From: Liolophura sinensis
Taxonomy: Eukaryota > Mollusca > Polyplacophora > Chitonida > Chitonidae
Assembly: GCF_032854445.1 (NCBI RefSeq)
Contig: NC_088295.1
Span: forward strand, 12,883,385-12,947,384
DNA length: 64,000 nt
Direction of reading: 5' to 3'
In this document: in pieces, positions 14,601 to 24,056 of the stretch
Layout of the letters: each line of letters starts with the position of its first letter
Position numbering within the stretch: position 1 is the first letter of the stretch
Notes under the pieces: model-generated
Databases searched by the model: none
Told to the model about the DNA's origin: nothing
What the model saw: only the letters and a program-made list of their open reading frames with translations
Program-made: the position numbers and the translations under genes

Positions 14601-17318
14601 AATCAGTCAGTATATTAATTAGCAGATTTTGATTCTGCATTTTCCACAATGAGAATGAGCTAGATGTATAGGTATTTTCCATACTGCCTTGTTAATCTTC
14701 TTAAGCCATTGATTAATCATCACCAGAGCTGCACAGTTGACTGCTAATGAGCTAGGGACTGATGTAGTCTTGAGTAGAGTCTATTTAAGCTGATGTTATC
14801 TCTCAATGACACACCTGAGTAACTGACTCTACCTGCCTGACACACAAATTAGACAACTCCACCCTCATCGAACAGATTTTGTTGAAAACAAAGCTAAAAA
14901 ATTTGTTAAGCAGTATTTTGTGACAAAAGATGTAGTGATACTATACAAGTACTTCAAGTAACTTTATGCTTACTTTCCAATAAGGTTTCTGTGTTTATCC
15001 CTAGTCATGCTAGTGGTTTACTTCACAGTTTTTTCTCAATGTTTACATGAATGTGATATCTTCTATAAAAATGCAAATGAGAAAAAATATGGACATATGA
15101 ATATATCACCTTACACAGTTCACTGATACAGTGAGTGAGTGAGTGAGGGCTTGGGCTTTATCATCTTACTTAACAATGTTTCAGTCATATGATGACAAAG
15201 GAGTCCTCAGAGTGCATGTAATATGCCTCCTTTGTTGCAGGACAGATCTCCACTGCTCTTTTATCTAATGTTGAGACGACTTACCCAAGGCAAGAAAGCC
15301 ACCCCGCCTGAGCCATTATACTGATGTGGGTCAACCAAGCGTTGCACTATCCCTTCAACACTGAATGCCAAGCGAGGAAGTTATAACTTCCTCTTTTAAT
15401 GTCTTAGGTTTGACCCAACCCAGGATTGACCGTGGATCTAACACCTCCCGAAGCGGTCACTCTACCAACTGTGCTATCGAGACCGGTATATGTTGCCTTA
15501 ATCCTGGATGCTACTGTTACACACCAGTGATGTATGATATCTAGAGGCAACCCGCCTGGGTCACTTTATTCTAAACATGTTTGGTTGACATGAGCATGAA
15601 CTATGAGCAATTCAGTCAGTCGTCTAAGAAAAGAGGTGAAGGATCATGGAAGTGAAAACATGCAGCTTACTGGGAAGTTGTCATAATGACCTTAAAATCC
15701 TGATTCCATGTAACAATATCAGCCTTATCAAACGTATAAAACAGAAATTCAAAACGACATTGAATAACGACTTCGTACATTCAATAATTAACTTAAACAT
15801 ATTCAGGTCCAGATATAAATTGTAGATGAAATCTACTCCAGTGAAGTTCAACCTGTTCAAACCCATTTCAAGGGTCTTCATCTTCTAAACTGTTATTTGT
15901 AAAGCTGGCCAACAAAATCTTTAACATGCAGCTAAGATAAATTCATAGACCAACTTGAAGTGGAGAAGGGTAGACACAATTAATGACACAGATCCATCAC
16001 AACCAATACTATTATAAATATCCCAAATATTTAGCTAAAAAGGTAGGCAACTAACCAACAAACTAAGAGCCAGTCTTACTGAGATGTATTTTGTTGTGAA
16101 TTTGCCAGACCTCAATGATTTTGAATAGGCATGGTTAAGATAGGTGTGGCCTTATAGGCATATACCAGTATTACAACAGCTAGGTCATCTGCCACAAGTG
16201 TATACCAACAGTGCCTGTAACTGCTGTGACAAAGGCAGTTATATAGACCAGGTATTAATGTACTCTCTATATGGCACAAAAGAATCATTGCGCAAACTGA
16301 TGACTCAAATGTAAGACTACTGAGCTTAAGTACATATGGTATATGTGATGAAAATATGTAGGTAATCTAATCAGAAATAGTTCCTGCTTTCAATCATTAT
16401 CTACACACAATCTTACCCTCTGCATCGTTGCTCATTATGTTTTTTTTTTTTTACCAATAATTGTGACAATTTACGATAACTGAGATTATCATAAAATATA
16501 GCTGAAATAATGATACTGATAATGAAATAATGATACTGATAATGAAATAATGATACTGATAATGAAAGTTCTCTTCTGTCACATTCACCAATTTTTTAAA
16601 ATATTGCTATGGGAAACGGAAGCATTCAGTCAAGCAATCATGTAGTAATGCACCTAAACTGATGCCATGTCTTAATCCAGCTGTAGCTGTGTGTTTCATT
16701 AGTTTCTCATTATGTATACATCTGTGTTGATCTGTCATCTCTCATTCAACAGGAGGAAAATACAGCAATAATCATAAATACTGGCAGAGACAAACGATAA
16801 AAAAACAAAAATAAAAACCACTAAAATTGACAAATTAAAATATGACAGGTGTTTTATGCAATACTCACTTACATATTTCACTTATTCAACGGGACACACT
16901 GTAAGAGCAATTAAACTATTACCCATCCAGTTATAGCCTAGTAACAGTACTATAGCTTCTACTTGACCTCTCAGGCACATTATTTGAGGCGCCAACGTAA
17001 GCCGTCGACCGTGTAAAGATACGTAATTAGGCCTTCAGAAACACAGCAAAACTTAATTATCATAAGCAGTAACCATACTTCAGACACAGATAAATGTATA
17101 TAGCATAGGTCTACAAACACTTGTTACTTTCTTTTCCAATTCGAATTACCTGATTATTATTTGCAATTGTGTACAACCTGAATCGCTGCAAAAATTACAA
17201 CCGTGTGTATCAAGTCTATATTACAGATAATCTTACCTGTAGTTACAGCTGACTGGCCTGAAGACAGGGATATTACCACAGTCAAGCAACCGAGCAGTAA
17301 GATGGTCCAGCCCGGCAT
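6074..17318 (-). CDS. Mucin-like type I membrane glycoprotein, four exons, 576 aa
   Basis: Join of 17318-17237, 8770-7261, 6790-6676 and 6097-6074 on the minus strand; intron phases 1, 2 and 0 agree at all three junctions and the total is 1731 nt. Residues 1-22 are a signal peptide (hydrophobic core WTILLLGCLTVVISL). About residues 28-503 form a Thr/Ser/Asn/Pro/Gly-rich ectodomain with no cysteines seen and dozens of N-x-T/S sequons, as expected for a heavily O- and N-glycosylated stalk. Residues about 507-527 are one hydrophobic helix (VALGILIPLALILFLALGVF), followed by the stop-transfer run WWRRKK. The cytoplasmic tail has two tyrosines in QYSYQNASF, an acidic cluster EPDDDRD, and ends NILKR. 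Known of such proteins: membrane mucins give surface coating and adhesion. The exact family is not recognised and no SEA or EGF domain is visible. Confidence is high for exons 1-3 and moderate for exon 4. Confidence 0.85.
6676..6790 (-). CDS. Mucin-like gene, exon 3 (cytoplasmic tail)
   Basis: 115 nt between acceptor CATTTACAG|GAAAAAG and donor CTGAG|GTAAGA. It accepts phase 2 from exon 2 (AG|G = Arg) and leaves in phase 0. It codes for a basic then acidic tail: KKYSGSLKFLTLDGMGTG, then QYSYQNASFVEPDDDRDPE. Matching phase, strong sites on both sides and an open frame support it. Confidence 0.8.
7261..8770 (-). CDS. Mucin-like gene, exon 2 (ectodomain and membrane helix)
   Basis: A 1510-nt exon. 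The acceptor is a pyrimidine-rich tract ending CCCCTTTAG|CCAGTG. The donor is AGAAG|GTAAAG, and the apparent stop codon after WWRR is the TAA inside this donor, so the protein stops there only if the intron is retained. The ectodomain is rich in TT, NST and NVT triplets. The plus-strand ORFs across it are antisense shadows of the repeats. Confidence 0.9.
8020..8340 (-). repeat. 120-bp in-frame coding repeat of the mucin ectodomain
   Basis: About 2.6 units of exactly 120 bp (40 codons). On the minus strand they encode TGTTFARADTTTENSTTGIN, then VTLANVPGADKTTGSMEINV. Units differ by only a few bases (for example Arg to Gln at one position), which implies recent unequal exchange and likely length polymorphism, as in vertebrate mucins. 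Confidence 0.85.
10812..10967 (-). mobile_element. Nin-like SINE in intron 1 of the mucin-like gene
   Basis: TTTATTTATTTACTTG tail, then TTGGTGTTTTATGCTGTACT, ...TAGCCAGCATTATTATGGTG, GGAGGAAACC and GAGCCCGAGGGAAAC. Oriented minus; the head is lost. Confidence 0.75.
11165..11537 (-). mobile_element. tRNA-derived SINE with (CACT)n tail
   Basis: The minus-strand head ACCGGCCCGGATAGCACAGT, then TGGTAGAGCGTCCGCTTCGG, looks like a tRNA 5' half; the B-box-like part is GATCCAGGATCAATCC. The body runs to (CACT)n at 11165-11185. Full-length copy of about 370 bp. Confidence 0.8.
11633..11677. repeat. (TA)n microsatellite
   Basis: About 22 uninterrupted TA units. The poly-Ile/Tyr ORF across it is meaningless. 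Confidence 0.95.
13888..14025. mobile_element. MITE-like element with GGGGCCCCGTTTTA ends
   Basis: GGGGCCCCGTTTTAAAAAGCGC on the left pairs with the complement of GCGCTACCCGTGTTTTGTGA, which is followed by AACAGGGCCCCGG, about 135 bp in all. No ORF. Confidence 0.6.
15131..15488 (-). mobile_element. tRNA-derived SINE, second copy in mucin intron 1
   Basis: Same layout as the copy at 11.2 kb: head ACCGGTCTCGATAGCACAGT at 15487, a shared body (TTACTTAACAATGTTTCAGT on the plus strand) and (GAGT)n at 15131-15148. By eye the two copies are roughly 85 percent alike. Confidence 0.8.
16500..16566. repeat. 20-bp tandem repeat, three units
   Basis: GAAATAATGATACTGATAAT repeated three times without change. 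Confidence 0.9.
17237..17318 (-). CDS. Mucin-like gene, exon 1 (start and signal peptide)
   Basis: Begins at the ATG whose complement is at 17316-17318 (MPGWTILLLGCL...). It codes for 27 residues plus one base and ends in the strong donor ACAG|GTAAGA. The split codon G|CC with exon 2 reads Ala. The start is chosen because it gives a classical signal peptide. Without this exon the long ORF in exon 2 has only an internal Met created from intron bases. Confidence 0.85.
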
Positions 17319-17660
17319 CTTCACCACGCAGTGTGCGATGGGGACTCACAACGGCTAATCACCGCGGGGGGCACCAGTCGAAGAGACGATCACTGCTACA
17401 CACAATCCGTATCGTAACTCACCGCCAACAGACTGAAAAATGGTTAAAATGAAGTTAACTATAATATGCCACGACAGATCTACGCACGACGTTGGCGACT
17501 CGGCGCGAAATGATGTTTGTAGAGCAGTTCCGAGAATGACGTATATCGCTTCTCGTCTCGTTCTGCCAGTTGACACAGACACACGTGCGTGACGTTAGAG
17601 GGCCTGAGGGCGACATCCGGGTGATTTCACAACTCACCTGTCAAGGGGAGGTAACGCCGT
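17319..17660 (-). promoter_or_regulatory. CpG-rich 5' region of the mucin-like gene
   Basis: The bases just upstream of the start ATG are much richer in GC and CpG than the surrounding AT-rich DNA (17340-17660). A possible 5'-UTR donor GGCG|GTGAGT lies near 17428. No clear TATA box was seen. Promoter position is inferred from composition and gene position only. Confidence 0.3.
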
Positions 17661-19789
17661 CATTGACTTACCTGAGAAATTGCCCAGGTGTTTTCTATGA
17701 ACAGAATAATGCGCGACGTTATATTATAGCATATTCGACAATGTGGTTATACTGGTAAAAGCGATTATCTTTACTGAAACGATGATATATGTTAAGGACC
17801 TTCTGGAATGCAACCAAACATACTGCTACATCAACGATCAAGACATCATAGCAGGTAACTCGACACTTAATTATTGTACAATCTAATGTACAAATGAACG
17901 TTTTTAATGTCTGGAATTATAGTAATTCGATGGCGTGTATGAAGTTTTTTGACAAAACTTCTCCGATTTTCTCTTATACCGGTTAATATGCATGATTTAT
18001 TCAAATTTTAAGAAACAAACCGAAGTGATAGTCGATTAAGTAAAGCTTAAAGGAGAGAACGTAAGCTTTGCCAAGCAAAAAGGAGGAAATCATGGATTTC
18101 TCAAATTTAGTGAACTTGGATATGTGTCCTTTATTTAATATTCCACCATGTACGGTTTGATGCTGAAGTATTTTTCTCACTCATAAGTTTCCCACTGATG
18201 AATAATTTACTTTTGTCGTGGAGTATTTGTAGGTTCTCATTTGTGGAAAAACCGTTATAAACACCATTAATATTATGTCTCTACGGTCAAAAAAAACTGT
18301 TAATTGGCAAGAAAGTTACCCTTACAAAGAAAGTATTAAGCGCATTGAATATTCTTATTGCCTTGGCGAAGTGGTTTGTCCACACAGAACTCCCCATGGA
18401 TCACCATGATTTTATAGGTTAATTGCCTGAACGCATACTCAGAGTCCCACGCTATATTTATGTCCCGGATGTTACGTTAATACGTAATACATTAAGATGA
18501 ATGCAATGGAAAAGATGAGGAGAGGGGATATTTAGGCTTGCGCGGGAAAATTTTTGAATAAAAAGAAGAGATATTGTATTTTGAGCTTAGGGCTATTCAT
18601 GTATTTCACTGCACTGATGAACGCAAGTCGGTTTGTTGACAATATAAACTGTATTCACTAAAACTGTGGTCGTGGTAAAACGATGAAAGATAAAACATTA
18701 AATTGTATTCGCATGTAAGAAACAATATTGACAATAAAATCTAACGACTGGTAATGACATCGTCCACGATATAAAATGACGAACAGTGATTGTGAAAAAG
18801 TCTCTACACGTAAGTCTCAAATGATTGGTAGGCCTACACCTTTATCACAAGTTCTCACAGGATTTCCTATATATTGTCAATCCAAGCGACCTACTTTTCC
18901 TCGCAAATGCCACTTTGACTTGTACTGTTAAATCAGATAAAATAAACAATTATACTTTTTAACACACACCGTCCAAACTTGAATTCAGACAGAAAATAAA
19001 TAATGACACATTCTGGTACAGCAATTGGAGGTCACGGTAATGGGCAACCGAAACACATACGTACATGTCCATTCCACAATGACGTGTTTGGAGCTTGGCC
19101 AACATTTCAAACGTGACCACAACGTTTATTTTGTTGATGTTATGAGTGAAAATGTGAAAAGTGTAATAAATGTTTCTTCATACATACAAATCCACCACAC
19201 ACAACATCCACCACAGCCAGGGTATTATATTACATTTTAAAGTTTCGACGTTAGATTGCTAAATACGCGTTTTTGGAATAGGCCCCAATTTCTCCAGACA
19301 ATGACAGCAGATAAAAATGAAAAAAAGGTTAATGCATTAATGTCCTCACCCACTTAACATTTTTTACATTAACGAGGAAGGGAATGATGTATAGCGGATG
19401 ACTCCAGGTCTTTGACCTGCTGACTGAGACTCTAATGTTTGCTTATTGTTCGGAGATTCCGAACGAACAAAATGGCACTATATACCCGGACACGATGGTG
19501 ACAAAACCCCATTAATATCTTTATACTCATCCATATGTATTTGGAAAATGTCCGCATAATTTGTCCTCTGTACATCTACAAAAGACGTGCACAATGAAAA
19601 GGCCGCTTTGACCTCGTCAAAGTAAAAGCTATACATGTGTTATTTATAGGATGGATTATTTATTCAAACTAGTTCTGAAGTTTACTTTGATGACTTGCAT
19701 GTTTAGACTTATGCACATTTGGTGAAAATTAGAGTCTATTTATCCACGCACAGCGGTATAGCATATCCATGCACGTGACATCACGTGCA

Positions 19790-20136
19790 CCGGGCCCGGT
19801 TGTTCAAAACTGTTTTAAGACTTACGACTAGATCTAACTTTAAGCATTCCTTCAATTTTGACCCAGCCTGAAAAAAATGTGTACCAGTATATTAACTATG
19901 AACTAAAATTGTTGCTGCGCTATACTTTCTTCCTATATTGAACTTTAAGCCATTCCTTCATTTTGTACCTAGCCTGAAAAAATGTGCACCAGTATATTAA
20001 ACATGAACCAAAGCTGTTGCTGTTATACTTTGACTTTAGAAAATTGCATACGGTGCTGAGTTTGGCTAAATTTTTAAATAAAAAATATGACTTAATACCA
20101 GTATTAGCTAATACACTTTCGAACAACTGGGCCCAG
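19790..20136. mobile_element. MITE-like element with an internal tandem duplication
   Basis: The ends GGGCCCGGTTGTTCAAAACT and TTCGAACAACTGGGCCCAGG are inverted relatives. Inside, a unit of roughly 90 bp starting AACTTTAAGCATTCCTTCA occurs twice (from 19837 and from 19940), each with CCAGTATATTAA. Confidence 0.65.
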
Positions 20137-20697
20137 GCCTTTAGGCTTTCAGACGGTATAGGAACACTGTATAGGGCGTGATCATGTAGCGCATGTAGGC
20201 GCTACTGATCGCTTCATGCACGCGGATAATTGATACTGTATTGCATATATGTAGAGTTTAAATGAAACCAGCGTGTGGTAGACATAGGTAATAATTTTGT
20301 CATCTTGCATGTGTCTTTGTATAACATAAGATGTAGTTATGCCTCACATGTGCCACATCACTTTTAAATGGGATTTCACTATACCTATGGTGTTACTGCA
20401 TGTAGGCATGAGTTAACTCACATAACAAAGTTTGGATTACGGCGCAAATCTTGTAAATCACGTATATATGTACGTTGCCAAATGTTACTGTTCCCAGTGA
20501 GAAAGTTTTCAGCAACGTGGTCAAAAAGCTGTGCGAGCTTTAATCTAGAGTGTTCGGTGTATTTAATTATTTTTTGTGGAGAGTTGCGCCTTACTCCATA
20601 ATATTTTATATACAACGGCGGCCAGCATTATGGTATCAGTGAACATGCAGCGATAAAATTGCGCACAAGCAAAGTATACGTGTTTGCGTGTATGTTT

Positions 20698-20852
20698 TTA
20701 TTTATTTATTTAATTATTTATTTACGCCGTACTCCCGAATATTTCAACATTATCCGGCGGCATTCAGCATTATTGAGGGAGGAAACGGAAAGGACGCCAG
20801 CATGGGCTGGAATTGAACTCACAGCGGCCGCATCGGTCTGACGGCGTAACAG
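20698..20852 (-). mobile_element. Nin-like SINE, head to tail
   Basis: AAAT-type tail (tttatttatttaattattta on the plus strand), then the ACGCCGTACTCCCGAATATTTCA core, GGAGGAAACGG, and a head with B-box-like GAGTTCAATTCCAGCCC on the minus strand. Confidence 0.75.
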
Positions 20853-21068
20853 TCATTGTTCTTCAAGTCGAAATCACACTTTAGAGCGAGATTTGCAGGT
20901 TATCGGATAGGCTCGTGTTTACGTGTCGGTCCTATCATTTTGAATTAAATTCACGCTGGGAAAAAGCGGGATTTCGCATTACATGAACTAAATGCATGGG
21001 TCGCCTGCATTGGTCATTGTGCCGCGCTGGCACGTAAATTACTCGGCTTGTCTCATCGAGAACTACAG

Positions 21069-21170
<102 letters not shown>

Positions 21171-21439
21171 TGAAGATAAAATCTGAGATAATATCATGAT
21201 ATCAGAGGATGCAGATGAAAAAATCAGAGAAAAAGAACATGAACTAGAATCTTTGGTATAACTAACGTCAATGCAGTCCTCTAAACAAACAATGGAGAGA
21301 ATAAGTGATGGAATTATATTAAATAAATTGTTACTGAGGGAACTACATCAATTTCTTACCCTTCAGAAGATTATATTTGAACTTCGGTTACCAAAATTAC
21401 ACCATACTGGTGGCACTGGCGGATAAAACGTTTTTCTCG

Positions 21440-21845
21440 AGTTATTTTAAATTCTTGGTAAATTCTTGATTGCTCTAATTGAATGTGGTTCTTCCCCTGC
21501 ACAGTTTGTGGAAAAGAGAGAATTACTAAAGCTGGCTGTTCTTTTTGGAAACTTGCTAGTGGTTTGTTGTTCTGATTTGATGCGGGTTACGCTGATGTGT
21601 TTGTGGTGGTAGTTTATTTTCAAATACTTTGCTTGATCCATTAATGATGTGATTTTGAATGAATAGTAGGCGATGTATATAGCGTCGTATACCCTCTTGT
21701 ACGAAACCTGATTCTTCGTTCAGTAGGTTAGAAACAACGCTCAAGTTGTATACCGTTCTCTTGCCACAGGCCGCGAGGAGAGATGTCCTCATCCGGCTTC
21801 TATAGCTTGTCGCTGATTCGTACGAGAGAAGTGCACACATTTCCG
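21440..21845 (-). pseudogene. Possible Penelope-like retroelement fragment
   Basis: The minus frame has RMRTSLLAACGKRTVYNLSV, then VSNLLNEESGFVQEGIRRYI HR. The layout (T-LL-RA..., V--L----NG+---I+++L) recalls the linker of Penelope-like elements from memory. No catalytic or GIY-YIG motif remains, so this is tentative. Confidence 0.25.
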
Positions 21846-23657
21846 CTGTCTCGAATCTGTTACAGGGTGTAAATTACATGGCTCAACGAAGAAAATGATG
21901 CATGGTGAAAGCGAAAGATTCTTTTGTCCTCACTGCGTATAATTTGAAACTCCAATACCCAGTTTTGAGATACTCGATTCCGCTCTTCCTTGGTTTCTCC
22001 GTGATATACTCAATAAGTTTGCAGTTGATGGAATGGGTTTTTTTTTGGAGAATGACACATAAGCACACTGTAGACGTTAAATGTTATTAGCAAGAAACAA
22101 AAATGATCAGATCATACATAGTGTATCACATGTGTATCCCATATATAAGGTTCTTCTGTCCATATTTTAGCCTACGTTATGTTTAGTATTGACAGCCGAA
22201 GGTTCGAAGATGTTGACATTTACTCTGATTTGTGTAACAGTAAGGTCGTAACGAGCTTTATTGACCTATATATAGGCTACGCCGGTTCATGTTTGGAAAA
22301 CCGAAACTACCTCCCTGTCTCAGGTATATACCTAACAAACCTTTTGAATTAAAGCCGTAGGTAAAGTATATGTATATGAATATTACAGTTCAGATTTACC
22401 GGCAAGTGATCTTGAATTCCTCATGGTAAGCATCCATGTAGTTAGCCCATATACAGCAGGTTTACTTTTACCCCTTTTTGACACCCTCATTAAGGGCTGT
22501 TTCATTGCTCGAAACACTTCTATAGTCGCAGCATTTTAGCTAAGAGTGTAAGGATGTATGGTCATATCAGTCTGTCTGAATGAATGACTGGGGTCTGACT
22601 TCACATATTGGCGGTGTTTCAAACAAATCGTGATGTCCTTGCCAGTCTGAATTTATAGGCCTTTCTGCATCCCAGTATACTCAAACTGATATTGCTTGGC
22701 TGCATGCACAGTTTTAGGAAATATTCTAAGCCATTAAACGCCATGAAATTCACCAGTTGTCTACCTACATTTGTTAACTTCTTGGACGACGTGATTTCTC
22801 GTCATTAGTCTTATTGCGTGTACACCGTTACCAATTACAGTCACACAGACTCAAATATATTTTCCACTGATTTTATTTACAAATTTAGCACAAAATCCAC
22901 TGGTTGCCAAAATTTATAGAATACTATGTATTTGAAAAAAACAAACTGTAGGCCTACTTTACCGAACATCATAATAAACACAGTATCGGAGGAAGATAGC
23001 CAAGTACTCGACATCACTTTTTTATTTTTTGTTTTTCAGGTAGCCCTGAACATGGCGCTGGGCATTTATTGACATACGATTCAAGTTATATGAGAGTTAC
23101 CTCCCTTCCAACATAACAACACAGCCCAACCTGAACCACAGTTTTTAAAACCATTTATATATTAACACTAATGTTGTGCGATGAAAAAATAAAATAAAAA
23201 AAGAATAAATCATGAAACTATATATGTATATATATTCGAGATTCATCGATGTCAAAATACCACCTATGTACATGCATATGCTCATGCACCACGCACAGGC
23301 CTGTAGTAGGCCTAGCCTATGTTAAGTAATTTTGCCGTTTCAGCTCTCAACAACATTTTTGATATTGTATGGCTATTGATGAATCAGTTTTCGTAATACG
23401 GACACAGTCAATTGAAAACAAAAATACATATCATGAGACAGTGAGCAAATGTCAGAGAATCTTGATGATAAATGACTGGTAACACTGTACAGTTTGAAGG
23501 TAAACCCGGCTCAGTTCTCCAGGCGCACCGACATGCTGCGTCACCTGATAGCAGCCTGAGCGAGGTACCACATGTCAGATGTTGAACTAAAATGCCATTC
23601 TAGATGATGACACTATACGACATTTCTAGGGAGCGTAAATGAATTTTAATTTCATAG

Positions 23658-23823
23658 AATTTATTGATTTATTTACTTATTTAACTGGTGTTTTACGCCG
23701 TACTCAAGAATATTTCACTCACACAAAGGCGGCCAGCATTATTTTTGGGAGCAAATCCCGGGGGAAACCCACGATCCCACGCATAGAATTGAAACATCAC
23801 TGAGAATTGCGCCTCCAACATGT
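23658..23823 (-). mobile_element. Nin-like tRNA-derived SINE forming the 3' UTR of the claudin-like gene
   Basis: Minus-oriented copy: a degenerate Pol III B box (GTTTCAATTC) near 23785, the central domain (GGCCGCC...AATATTCTTGAGTACGGCGTAAAAC) and an AAAT-rich tail. The tail gives AATAAA hexamers at 23660-23665 and 23668-23673, about 150 bp after the stop codon. The 5' edge abuts the stop. Confidence 0.7.
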
Positions 23824-24056
23824 TCACAGCCGGTATTGCTTGTCTGAATAGTAATAATAGTCACTTTTGTCATAAGCAAAGCGGTACAGGAATAAGAAAA
23901 TTGCACTTTGACACAGGCAAAGACCCGTGGAAACCCATGACAACACAAATGACCAATCATAATAGCGCAAGTCGGACTTCCTGTATGTGTCACGTGACTC
24001 CTCCTCCAGATCTCGGAGAGCTATGAAACAGATCCCACCTGCCATTCCCGCAATGG
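23824..24056 (-). CDS. Claudin-like gene, exon 4 (end of TM3, loop 2, TM4, tail)
   Basis: Acceptor CTTTGTTTCAG|CCATTG. The split codon A|CC continues TM3 as TIAGMAGGICFIAL, followed by a charged loop (RDLEEESRDTYRKSD), TM4 (SFVLSWVSTGLCLCQSAIFL) and stop TGA at 23826-23824. The stop sits at the edge of a SINE. Confidence 0.88.

Larger units (their letters stand above)
8771..17236 (-). other. Intron 1 of the mucin-like gene (8.5 kb)
   Basis: Apart from the SINEs, MITE, (TA)n tract and 20-bp repeat listed, it is AT-rich with no conserved coding exon on either strand; the 93-codon ORF at 12548-12829 has no supporting feature. Confidence 0.6.
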
